NCBI GenBank assembly: GCA_038496675.1
Contig: CM076654.1
Location: 11,424,630-11,488,629, forward strand
Source of the DNA: Rachycentron canadum
Taxonomy: Eukaryota > Chordata > Actinopteri > Carangiformes > Rachycentridae
Direction: 5' to 3'
DNA: 64,000 nt
Positions 26,405 to 37,900 of this stretch are shown here, piece by piece. Numbering within the stretch: position 1 is the first letter of the stretch; every line of letters starts with the position of its first letter. The notes under the pieces were generated by a model. The model did no database searches. It had not been told where the DNA came from and worked only from the letters and a program-made list of their open reading frames with translations. Position numbers and translations under genes: made by a program.

Positions 26405-26436
<32 letters not shown>
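26395..26436. repeat. (GA)n microsatellite
   Basis: A GA tract of about 42 bases with minor interruptions (GAGCGAGT), upstream of grid2. Confidence 0.9.
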
Positions 26437-26439
<3 letters not shown>

Positions 26440-26655
26440 CGCAGGATGGATAGGGCTCTTAAACGTATGGCTAATGAAGGGAAGCTCCAAAGCCACTGTT
26501 CTTCTCTGCGTCAGGAAGGGGGGGGGGGGAAGTGGGCTAGGCTATCTGGAGAAAAATGAGCCGAGGATGCGCGCCAACGACACTCCGCGGTCCGCACTCC
26601 GTATGCGGGTACTCGGCTCACACGTTGGCTGGTGAAGAGGAGGTATGCCGCGTCC

Positions 26656-26797
26656 GTGTGGAAGAGAGCGGGAGGAAGGGGAGGCGGAGGCGGGGGGGCA
26701 GAGAGAGAGAGAGAGGAAGGAAGGAGAGAGATAGGGAGGAGACCCAGGAGAGAGAGAGAGAGAGAGAGAGGGAGGGAAAAAAAGAGAGAGGAAGAGG
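26656..26797. repeat. GA-rich polypurine block
   Basis: About 140 bases of almost pure purine on the plus strand with several (GA)n cores, about 1.1 kb upstream of the grid2 ATG. On the grid2 sense strand it is a polypyrimidine tract. Confidence 0.9.
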
Positions 26798-26906
26798 CAG
26801 CAACTATGAGTAGCAGCAGTCGCCAGCCGGACGCGCTCCTACTGTCTGAGAGGCAGAGATGAGATGTGCCTCTCAGGGCAGGCGGAGGATGCAGTGGGGT
26901 GTCTAA

Positions 26907-26943
26907 CAGGCAGACAGGCAGGCAGACAGGCAGGCAGACAGGC
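26907..26943. repeat. CAGG/CAGA tandem repeat
   Basis: Alternating CAGG and CAGA tetramers (ACAGGCAGGCAG unit of 12) repeated about three times at the upstream edge of the CpG-rich belt. Confidence 0.9.
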
Positions 26944-26950
26944 GAGGAGA

Positions 26951-29337
26951 GGTCTCATCTGCCAACCTCACTTCAAACCCGCTGTCTACCTCTCACTTCA
27001 ACAAGAGCCGGCGATCAGGTTGCCAGTTGGTTACCACCCTTGATGTATAAGGCTATTTGGGTCATGCACTGAACAGTGATTCCATTTTTTTTTTTAATTA
27101 GCAACTTTTGTCATGGACTTCATCCTGCTGCTGTGTGATTTGAGGAGAGCTCTGTGTCACTCTACCACAGAGTGGTTACATTGTTCAATTTACTGACATC
27201 AAATACTGGGACAGACTGCTTTCATTTTTCATACCTTCCCCTTTATCTGCCCATCACGTCAATTCCTCTCATTAACAAACCTGTTTTCTTTCCCTGTAAT
27301 TATTCTCCCATTCTTCTGTCCATCTATTATATCCACTCCCCCCCCTGTGCTTTCATCCATTTATCCATTCCTGCCTTCCTGAAGGGCTGGAGTCCACAGG
27401 GTTCTTCTTAATCTGCCCCAGAACTTGGATTAGGGATTAGGAGGGCTGGAAGCCTCAGGCTTCCAGTGGAAGGACTGTTTTGTACGCATTCAAGGAACGG
27501 GAGATTAAACTGACAGTGATACTGATGCTGTGAAAGCTGCTCTCACTTCTCCTTTCTTGACGCTATTGATTTATTATTAAATGTTTATATAACCACTCAC
27601 GTTGAAGGGGAACATCTCTTGTTCAGCGAGTGAGCTGTATCTGAAAATACAGAGATAAGAAAAAAGCAAAGGTATTGTAAACAAAAATACTTTGGTGGAT
27701 GAAAACAAGATAAAATACTTGCAATGTCCAATGCTGTGTTTGTATTAAAATAAAATACAAGACATGGTCTGGAGATCAGCCACATTAAAGAAATGATTGA
27801 TTACTGAACACAGACCTTAAAAAATGCCTTTTATTCTTTCACTTCATAAAGATTGAAGAGGTTTTGGCTTTTCATGTGTTTAAAACAAAATATTTTTCGA
27901 TAGGTTTTCAATTTTATAGTATAGATCAGGTGAAGACCTTTACAGACCTTTGATTAATATAAATGAACTTTTCATTCCAATGGGAAATCAAAACATATAT
28001 ATTCACAATCCTTGAATTTATGGTATATATTCCAACGCAAATTCCTGCTTATAAATCATTGTGTCATCATAAACTTTAATTCACTTTCTGGCAGAAATAC
28101 AGCTTCATAAAAACCATTTAGAGGTTTGCATTATTCAATGACTAATTCATAAAACAACATCAACAGAGAGGGCTCAACCTTCTGTTAAATGAATCAGAGT
28201 TTGGTGTCATGAAATAATCAGTAAGAAAAACTGGATTCTCCTGCTCATTGTGAAGCCTCCAGTAAAGCAAGACCTTGGATATAATGTTCAAATTTCTAAC
28301 ATGTTGGATAATATAAGGACTTCTGCTAAAGAAGGAGCTGGAGAAAGTGTAACCTTGAATGGAACTCGATGATTGCATCCCTTCAAAACACACTTTGTGG
28401 ATTTCTGGAAATCTCCTATTTCTGTTGCAAATCTTGCACCAGATGGGCACTGGAAACTCAGACCTCCAGATCTATCCTGTGTTTTGGCTGTGGATTGATC
28501 CTTCACTCTAATCCCCCTATCAGTGGTGAACTGGGTGCTCAGGACTGTGTGGATACAGATGAGTTGGTTTGGATACACTGACTGTAATGAATACACAACA
28601 CATGTAGTGTCTGGCAGTGTAGTATAGACAGCATAAGCTTCTGGTTGGGCATTAGTAGGTTATCAATATCTATCAGAAATTAACTAAATATTATTAAATA
28701 GTGATATTTAACAATAACATTCATTTTAAAGTTCATCAGGGCACCGCCCCATTCAGGGAAGGATAGTTAATATTCATAAAATCTCAAACTATTATACCAA
28801 TTTGAAACTTTGATTAATAATTAAATCAATAACTAATAAGGATTTGGAGTTCTGCAGAGTAGAGGTTGGCAGCATTCACTCTTATGCAACAAAAAATAGA
28901 CCAGAAGGTATATGGTAAGGTATTCATTTAAAAGATAGCAAAAGCAATAACACAGTGCATGTGTGTGTTTAACAGACAGAAAGAAGAAATTGACTGGTTC
29001 AAAATGACCACTAGGACCATACAGCATGTGGGGTAGACAGAGAGTGTTTCTTTGTTTAAGATAATTCATGTAGGCTAAAGGAAGTCATGATCAAAAGGGT
29101 ATCAGCAAGATGCAAGACGTAGTACTGGATGAGCTACAGGTTCGTGTGAACTTAACAGTGTGACTGACCAACAACTTAAGCAGACATCACAGTCAATGTA
29201 ACTCTCCATGGAAAAAGACTTCTGGTGTGTAGTTTTGAAGTGGAGTGTAGGGCTGTCTAGCTGGTGGGCTCTGTGTCTCTGAGGAGGTTGCTGGGTGCTC
29301 GCTGGTAGTGAGAATGGTTTGTCTGTATATGTCAACT
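26951..29337. other. Proximal upstream flank of grid2, nothing recognised
   Basis: Unique AT-rich sequence. The hairpin at 27446 is the only structured element noted. A grid2 upstream non-coding exon could lie here but no evidence identifies one. Confidence 0.5.
27446..27466. other. Perfect 10-bp inverted repeat with 1-base centre
   Basis: CTGGAAGCCT C AGGCTTCCAG, located about 1.85 kb upstream of the grid2 start codon. A cruciform is sterically unlikely with so short a loop; it could be a dimeric protein site. Confidence 0.85.
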
Positions 29338-29424
29338 CTGTGATAGACTGGTGACCCATCCAGGCTCTAACCTGCCCTTGTCCAGTGTCATGTGGATTGG
29401 CTCCAGAACCCCCCCCCCCCCCCC
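29338..29424 (+). mobile_element. 3' tail of a fish LINE, followed by a C16 run
   Basis: GTGATAGACTGGTGACCCAT, then CTAACCTGCCCTTGTCCAGTGTC and GGATTGGCTCCAG, matches a tail found throughout fish genomes (GCGATGGACTGGCGACCTGTCC .. GATTGGCTCCAGC). It ends in C16 at 29409-29424, where the consensus normally has a shorter C run. No upstream coding part is attached. Confidence 0.6.
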
Positions 29425-29807
29425 TTTACTGACAATAAGGAAAATGGTTCCCACATTATAACAATAGTGTTATCTACTGTATTATCATTTACCTCTCTGT
29501 TTACCTCCTCATTTGAGAATATGGTCATCTTTAAATGAAAACGCAATAGTCCCAACACATAGAAACTCTCATTTGGGTAAGTTTTTTACTCCATTAAAGC
29601 CTTCCAGCAATGTTTCATTTTTTTGTCACTGTCTAGAGCACTCTTCCCTGGGGAATCATCATCACCACCAGCAGTGAAACATTGTCAGTTCTCACTACAG
29701 TTAATAATTGTAAACATTAAATGGCAAAATATTCTTTGTTTTAAAAAAACAAATGAAAACAATGGAAGTGCAGTCACACAAGCCTGTCTATGCAGCACAT
29801 GCAGTGA

Positions 29808-30778
29808 GGCTTAAGAAAATATTCAGACCCTTTTATTGTGATGGAGATTTAATTTAAATTGATAAAACTAACAGTTTTGTTGATCAATCTACACTTAGTT
29901 AAAACATATCTTTGGACATTTTTGCACATTGATTTAAGGGTCTATTAACAAGACTTTAAACAATAACATAGCAGCAACCATTTTCTGTGTATAGACATAG
30001 TGGAGTGAATGAAGTAAAACTTGTCTGTTCTATGTTTTGATAACTGGGACTTGACACACGCACATTCATGCACGGCCCCTTTATGTGTAAAACACTTTGA
30101 GCGCACACGCACAAGATGGCACAGTGCACTATCAAGCATCCAGGTGAAAGCAACCTTTCAGCATTTCCTCCGTGGAAGAAACCATGATTTTTGTCTAAAA
30201 AAGCATCCCAAGAAAGACAGAGATAAGACCAGAGCACAGTCAATACAGGCTTTGCATCTGGGTTTGGAGAGTGTATCCCATTCTTCTCGGCAGATACTCT
30301 CAAACTGCATCAGATTGGATGGGGGGTGTCTGTGAGCTGCCGTTTTCAGGTCTCTCCACAGTTCTATGGGGTTTAAGTCTGGACTTTGGCTGCACCACTC
30401 AAGGACAATGGGAGATTTGTCCTCAAGCCACTCCAGCGTTGACTTGGCTGTGTGCTTCAGGTTATTGTCATACTGAAAGATGAACCATCGCCTCAGTCTC
30501 AGATCACATGCACTGTGAAGCAAGTTTTCTTCAAGGTGCTCTCCATATTTGGCTGCATTCATCCTTCCCTAAATTGCAACCAGTCTGCCTGCCTCTGCCC
30601 CTGACAAGCCCCCCATAGCATAATGCTGTCACCAACATGTTCCACTATAGGGATGGCAATAGCCAGGTGATGAGCAGTGATCGATGTTTGCCAAATACAC
30701 TATAGAGTTCCCAAAGAGTAACATTTTTGCTTCATCAGACCAGAGAATACTTTTTTTCATGCTGTTGGGACCCTTTAA
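29808..30778 (-). mobile_element. Tc1-like transposon relic with TATTCAGACCC terminal repeat
   Basis: The low-coordinate end, AAAATATTCAGACCCTTTTA (29816-29835), matches the terminal repeat of a fish Tc1-like family ending GGAAAGTATTCAGACCC. The minus strand then carries the catalytic half of a transposase. Between 30562 and 30158 it reads FQYDNNLKHTAKSTLEWL, CSQSPDLNPIELWRDLK and LMQFESICREEWDTL, with the first catalytic region as broken sequence up to 30778 (CATCAGACCAGAG antisense block). The N-terminal DNA-binding part and outer terminal repeat are absent, and 29960-30140 holds unrelated sequence. This is a different family from the relic at 8 kb. Confidence 0.85.
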
Positions 30779-33221
30779 GTAAAGTAATATGCAGTGAACG
30801 AAATATGAATAACAAAAATATTAAGATTAAATGGCCTTAAAAGTCTGTGAGCTCCTTCATTCTTAAATGGCTGCTACCCTTCATTTATGCCAGCTGGTAG
30901 AAAAGTCACCTTGGAAATGTTGAGGGCTGCATGAACGAAAAGGAGATTATATCTGGGTGTCAGTGGATTTATGTAAAAGCCATTTCAAGAGGTTACAAAC
31001 CTAAAAAGATCCAAAAACATACTTGTAACATACAAGTAAAGACACATACATGCCTCAGAAGAGAGTAATTCTGGTTGCTGGACAGCTTTTTAGTATGCAC
31101 TGCTATCTCTCAGATGCATTGTCTGTCTTCGGGGCAAAAGAAGATGGAGGTCTGTATTCATGTGGTCATGGCTGTGTATGTGAGTTAATATCAGATATTT
31201 TGCACTTTGCAAAAAGCAATCATGTCTCTCTTTCTATGTCGCAGCTGAAGCCATTAAGCGACTAGGTAGTAAAAGCCAACATTACTGTCGGAAGCCTGCT
31301 ATCATGAGCATGTGTCCTCTGTGTTAAGTCTGTTTGTGTGTACATGTATGTGTGCTGTCCAGAATGTGCCTCCAAACAAAAGACCAGACAGAAATTATTA
31401 AGGCAGCGTACCATCAGACACTTTCAAATAGCTACCAATAACCCACAGAGATGAATTATGCTCACACAGAAAACAAAAGACAACAAAGATCAACACAAGT
31501 TAATATTTGTGTATTCATAAACAAAACCAAAGCGGCAACTTTTTTGGTTTTAACTTTCACTGAAGAACAAGGTTGACATGTGTTGTTCCTTCTGATTGAA
31601 ACAATATTAAATATATTAATAGGACACACAGCTTGCTCTGGTCCACAAATGATCCCTTTTCTTTCTGTGTGCTGACAACAGTAATACTGCCAACCAATAC
31701 TTATCTGACACTTGCAAACACATTACACAGTTCTCTTTGAACCACAAGTGCAATTAGGAGTATATTGGTGAAAAATCCTATGGTGCCTCCATAGTTTAGA
31801 GTTGGGCCACACACAAGAAAGAACAATATCACTGAGCCAGCAATGCTTGGCTATCTATCACCACCCTTGCTGAGAATGCAATTGATTACTACTGTTCAGC
31901 AAATAATTGGGTACATCTTCTTACTTATTTATATTTTGTGTTCATCTAGTGATATTTTAAAAGGTAATTCAACTGTCAACCTACCCATGTATTTATGTAT
32001 GAGAGAGATGTGTTTTGGGGCATCACAGGGTCCAATCTATTCCCTAGTAGATGCACGCATGGCAAAAATGTCTCAATGAGGACCTTATTCCCAACTACTG
32101 TAAACCTAGCATTAAGATCACACAAACACACCATTATCTTCTCTGCCTATGCACACAGACTAGATCGAAAGTGAATAATTAATGCACATTTTCCTTATCT
32201 AAGAGTGCCAAGACTAGTAGAGAGGGCTGAAGAGTGAAGACAGGCAAGGAAGCAGAACAAAGGATGAGGTGAAAGAACATGAAAGAGTGAAAAGAGTTGT
32301 TGGTCTTTATCCTTTTATAAATATGTGGATGTTGGAGATGTTTCATGGGGTGAGAAAAGGTGTGTGCTTTGTGAAGATAAGAAACGTGATCAAGACTTTG
32401 ACCTGTATGTGTTTGTTGTTTATGTGCATGAATTGTGTCTGTAGTATTTGCATATTAAAGCAACTGGGTAAAATCTTGATTTTGCCTATCTTTAATTAGT
32501 AATATATTCACGTCTCAAATGTTTGGGCTTCTGAAGTCTTCTGAAGTGAGCCATAAAATGAAATCCCTTTATACTCCTTTATTCCCCTTAACCCAAGAGA
32601 TAAAGTGGAAGGGTAGGGTGGGGAGAACTAGACGGGTTGGGTAGTGGGTCAGATGGGATGGGTGCTGGCAGGGAGAAATTGAAAGATTGAGAAAACATGA
32701 GAAAGACAAAGAAAAAAGTCTAAGATCCTAGCCTGGGGCCTGGTTACTGAACTAACTCAGGACGCTGAGAGGATATTCTCTGGGGTAATTATACAGGAAC
32801 ACACATTCCCCCCCTTCTTTCCTGCCTGTTACCACTCTCTCCCTTTTACATGTCTCCTTGTATATATACACATACAACGGTTGGGACTGTCAAGCAGAAA
32901 TGAGCAAAGAAACATTTTTTCCCATGGCGATAATGTAATAGTGTGCATTTCACCATTTCATTTGACTTAAATCATTAGCAGTACAAATCTGTGACACTAT
33001 GTCTTGTTCAGAACTACTTTATACTGAAATAAAGAGTAAAAAGAAAAACTATTATCAAGGATTAAGATTGGCTACCAGTGGGGTCAAGCGTTTGAGGTAA
33101 ACCTTTATTAACCTGGATAACAAGAGTTATTTCAGGTGTTGGTTTGCCAGATAGTAACAAGTGCATTTTAGGGAGCTGTCCACATGTGATGGTGCTGGAA
33201 CATTCAGCTCGACTCTTGCTT

Positions 33222-33255
33222 AGCACTGGAGCTGTCCAGTAACAGCTCCAGTGCT
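33222..33255. other. Perfect 13-bp hairpin with 8-base loop
   Basis: AGCACTGGAGCTG, loop TCCAGTAA, CAGCTCCAGTGCT. The arms pair without mismatch and are about 60% GC in an AT-rich setting. No T tract or gene adjoins it, so terminator or miRNA identity is not supported. Confidence 0.9.
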
Positions 33256-34504
33256 CAAGGAGAGAAGATCAATGACCATTTTCCCAGTCCCCAGTTCAAA
33301 TGTATAACATTTCCAGTATAGTGTCCAAAACAGAACAGCAAAGCTAAATATATAATATACTAGATATGTGTGGGAACAGCATTAAAAATACATGTGTGCT
33401 AATATGCATGTAGTTTAACATCATGATTATACTATGCTGTTCCTTTCTGGCCATTATTCCCTTACATGTCCTTCTACTTTATCTATGCATTTCTTCGGAG
33501 GGTTGGTCCTATTGCTTATTTCACATCATGGCCATATATATTTCACAAGTTATAATATAACTGATAACACATGACAGTCAGGATCTATAACTATCCATGT
33601 GACACCTGTTCCCCATTTACAGCTGAGGATAGGGAGGGCATCCTGCTTTTAACATTGTTTATATCCGTTTCTTAAGCCCTGAATCTGTGCAAGTAAGATA
33701 TCACATGAAGTGACAGAAAAGTGCTCATGGGGAGGAAATGATTTGAGAAAAAGGTCTCTATATATTTCTGCTTGTGTTGTGTTCATCAAACAGATTAAAA
33801 ATGGTTCCTCTAAACCCTGTCTGGCTTAAATTGCAATCACCTTCATCATAAGTGACACTGAAATTGTGTGCATGAAATCAGTTAAATGGGGTTGGCTCTC
33901 AGCTGTATGATAGAGGACTGACATACACAGTATAGATAGTGTCTCTCTGTATGCCATAAGCCTATTATTAGACTCCAGCAGTTAACAGCAAGGGACATAT
34001 CCAATGTAGAGTTAAAACTGTTCACTGTGCAGTGTTGAAAAGTGGAAGTTTTTATTTTTTTGTTATCAGACGTTGACAGCCCACAGCATTGAAACATTCC
34101 TCTGTGGCTGCTGTTCAAGTTAGGAGTGCTACATTTTACAAATGGGAATAACATACACTGAATAGCATCAATGACTTGCTGTGCCTGTGGGGTTACTGGT
34201 TCATGAAGGTTGTCTGCATGCTCTCTATCAAACCAAACGTCCATCAGATACTGTCAGGAATCTATTCAGTTCATGCACGCAACGTCAGAGAGAAGTTTGA
34301 CTGGTAACATTCAGCTTCAGTATATTCAGTGAACTGATCAGCTTCTATTACACCGTGTAATGGAAAATTTGGCAAGAGGAAGCTTTTGCAAAAAAATATT
34401 CTGGTAGCCATCCACCAAGGGTAGAATTTTAAGACTGCATTCAGAAAAAATGCAACGGGAGCTCTGCTCACTCAGTGGAGCTAAAATATGGTAATATAGG
34501 CCAT

Positions 34505-34645
34505 TAACATGTGATATTTGGTGGATGCTTTTATGCTAAGCGGCTTACAGTTCCATGAGTTTGAATCTTTTTTAGCATGAGTGACCCCAGTGAGAGTTGA
34601 ACCCTAAAACTAGAAATGCTATTGTGTAACCTTCGAGATACAAGA
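34505..34645. mobile_element. SINE-like dispersed repeat fragment
   Basis: GGATGCTTTTATGCTAAGCGGCTTACAG is a close relative of the GATGCTTTTATCCAAAGCGACTTACA block common to many fish SINEs and repeat tails. It is followed by GTGACCCCAGTGAGAGTTGAACCCT and a TTGTGTAACC tail. No tRNA-like promoter is attached. Confidence 0.5.
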
Positions 34646-34883
34646 GCTTCAAAAAACAAAAGCAAAAAACATTTCTCTTGTTCTTTTTGTACCTATATAA
34701 TGAAACGAGTTGCATAATAAATTAGAAACTGACTAATTAGGTCACTTGTTAAGTAAACAACCAAATAATCCTAGCAACATTGTGTGATTGAGCGTTAAAT
34801 TTTCCATCGAAATCCATTTTATATCCTGGCAAATGAAAAGGATCAACTCTGATTAGCTGCACCTGTTTTTATGAAGTCACATT

Positions 34884-34904
34884 AAAAAAAAAAAAAAAAA
34901 AAAA
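34884..34904. repeat. A21 homopolymer
   Basis: A run of 21 A in the upstream flank. No retroposon body with target duplication was recognised next to it. Confidence 0.93.
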
Positions 34905-37900
34905 GAACTTCTCATTGAGTACCATGCAAATTTTACAAACTAACTGTAGGAAAGGAAAAACATGACCTTTAAAGTAACGTGGTGAAGTCGCAGCCTGCAG
35001 GTCTAAGGGACGGCAGCAGCTCGAAGGAGAGAGGAAACCTTGCCAAAACCATACTGAAAATGAGTGGAGGTGAGAATGAGCGCGGGAGAGATCGCATTTG
35101 AGTGTGACAACATCTGTTTGAGTAAGAGGGAGGAAGAGAGAAATGCAGGTTGTGTGTGAAGGAGAGAGCAATACATATTATTATTTTAAACTCTGTTTAG
35201 TGGCAGGATGCAGGACTTTTCTTGGTTGAATATACTCAGGAAAGCAATCAAATTTGCTCATTTGATAAAATTTCAGCAATTTGAAATTTCAGGAAAATGT
35301 AAATGTAAATCTGTAAAATAAATACTCATCATGAATGATCCTACCCTCCTTTACCTTAAGTCTTTTTTTTTCTTTTGTTAATTTTATTTGTGTTTTAATG
35401 TTAATGCTCTTTCTGTCACATTAACATGTGATGTTGCTTTTGTGTGAAATGTATTATCACATACTAAAATAACGTTGCCTTAGTGTGTAAGCAAGATTTT
35501 GGGTTTGTGGTTCTTGTGTCCACAGCAGTACGTTAAAGGCAATATGCAAGTACTTTAGTTTAAAACATTCTAAAAGATTAATAATAGAATGTGAAGTAAT
35601 TAACATGTATAATGTTATGTCAAAAGACGATAGTGATGGACACCCAAACTGAATATGCTGCTGAAGTATGATGGTCAATTTTGACATCAAGATTTCACTT
35701 TGGGCTCCATTGACTTATGATGTGTTTTTTTTTTTGTTTTTTTTTTTGTTTTGGAAACTAAAAATAATTAGAATTATTGAAAAAAAAATTAAGTATTGTA
35801 TATATTTTACATTAAATAATATTTATTCTGGGATCCTACTATATGATGCACTGATATTATTTGTTAAAAACACTAACTGAAAACATCACAGCAACACTAC
35901 ATAAACTGGTTAGCTGTTATGAAAGTTGCTGTTATATTCATGCAACCTCAATTTGTCGTGGTGTTGAATTTCATCATACATATAGGATAACAATTACCAT
36001 TTGTGCATTCATACAAGTAAAATGTATATGGCTTAAAAAATTACCATAACTTCTGCTATAATTGTTGTGTCTTCAGGGCCTGAACAGTGCACCTGCTGTG
36101 TGTAAGTTGCTTACATTTGCAGCAGAAATACATTTGAACAGTGCACGACTGCTGCTGTTGTTGTTGTTCTTCCTTGTGCTGCATGCATAAACTACTGTAT
36201 CCTCAAACAAGAGCTCCGCAATGGAACTGATTTGTGTCTTTGGTAAATAGATATGCTGTATGATAAGCCATTTTCTATCTGTACTCCTACACTTAGAAGC
36301 ATTAAAACCCTCCTGTGTTGCTCTGTCATAGCTAAATGGCAGTCCCTGAATCTGTCATGCAACTCTATCCGACATAAAGCCCATCATCACATTAAAGTAG
36401 TTCATTGCAGAGAGAAAACCTATAGAGATAATATATACTCTTTGTGAAATCTGAGCATGCTCAGTCAGAATAACTGCTTTGTGACTGTAAAGTACAACAC
36501 AAAATATACAGAAAATCCACATTTTATCATATAAGCAAAACAATACTGACATAACCGTGTTTTATTCCCTTTCCCAGCTAACCACATTATTGCAGTTAGT
36601 TGTTATGCTAGCCTCCTGCAGCTAGCATTTTTCCACTGCCCTCCCTATTGGATATGGAAAGTACCATATGATCTGAGCACTGTGACTGCTCAAATTCAGT
36701 TCACTGAGAAAGCCAAGAGATCAGCAGGTACTGCAAGATGTAGTCGGAAATTCAAATTCTACAACAGATCCAAGAATCACATATTAACAATTGTTCACTC
36801 ACAGTGTAATGTGGACAGAAGGTGTTAAATGTCTAAATGTATGTTGCCGGAGTACATGACCAAAAGCTTCACTTTCTGCCAGTAAAAAGCATTAGAGCCG
36901 CCCACTGTGGCTTGTGCAGAAGAACAGATTGCCCTGTTCTGTTCTGCTCAGTATATGGGATGAACTGAAGCGCAGAGTTCTCCACCCTTATGTTTTTGTC
37001 ATATTATGTTTAATTTCATTTAATGGATTTCCTCAAAGTATGAACCATCTCAGCAAGTTTGTTTACCTTATTACATTCACAAATTCTATAATGTATTGCT
37101 GTACAAATATCTGTCACAAATGGGAGGTAAATAATTTTATCTGTCCAGTCTATAAAATGAACTTGTTAAAATTTGCAGAAATCCATCCAATGTCCCATTT
37201 GGCTCCAGAATGTTTCACAGGAGCTCTGTCTGCTCTATGATGCTGAAACTGTGCCACTCAACTCTAAACACCTTCAAAAAAACATGCCGACGAAAACAAG
37301 AAAACCAGTTTAAATCAATTATTATTATAATTCTGCTAAAGTTTTCCAATTGGGAGCTTCCACCCCAATTACAATAAAAATGGCCATTCTCTCACTTTAT
37401 AAAAGATACACAAAAGCAAGGCGCTTGCTTCTCAAGAGTCATGTCTGCTGTATTTCTATAATAAACCGAATCAGAGTAAGTACATCAGCGAAATTTTGTA
37501 AACTATGCCACATATACATGTATTGTTATTTAATTACAAAATTCCTGTAAAGGTCAAGCACACTGTTCAAAATTATGGCTGGCGTTTCACTTTATTGTTT
37601 ACAGGATGCTAGATTTCAAATTTGTGATCTGGAAAAAGTGCTTAATATAATCACATGCAGAAAACAACCATCTTAAAATCAGACCGTATACTGATTAGTA
37701 TGCATTTATTCAATTTGCCTGCTATTTTACCTGTCTGTCTGTGCACTCACTCTTTGCTGCCACAATGCCAGTGCTTGCTGGTAAATATAATCACAGCAGA
37801 AAACAGAGTGATTTTGATCAAAATTATAGGATATACATTTGCAACCTTCTCCCTAAACAACAGCAAAATGTTCCATTCTCTGGCCGCGCTGAAATCCACA

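Larger units (their letters stand above)
24550..26950 (-). promoter_or_regulatory. grid2: CpG-rich belt spanning the grid2 first exon and promoter
   Basis: CpG dinucleotides are rare through the window but dense here, for example around 24570-24770, 25380-25520, 25650-25990 and 26560-26700. The belt surrounds the first coding exon, which is the usual arrangement for a vertebrate CpG-type promoter. It is broken up by T, GA and CT tracts. The boundaries were judged by eye; no observed/expected CpG value was calculated. Confidence 0.55.

Noticed and set aside
26329..26862. Arg-Glu-rich frames near the promoter
   Set aside because: They are produced by (GA)n tracts in overlapping frames on both strands; low complexity, with no conserved domain.
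33882..34244. 120-codon minus-strand gene
   Set aside because: No recognisable domain, no promoter or splice context, and composition like its surroundings; likely a chance frame or an unrecognised repeat.
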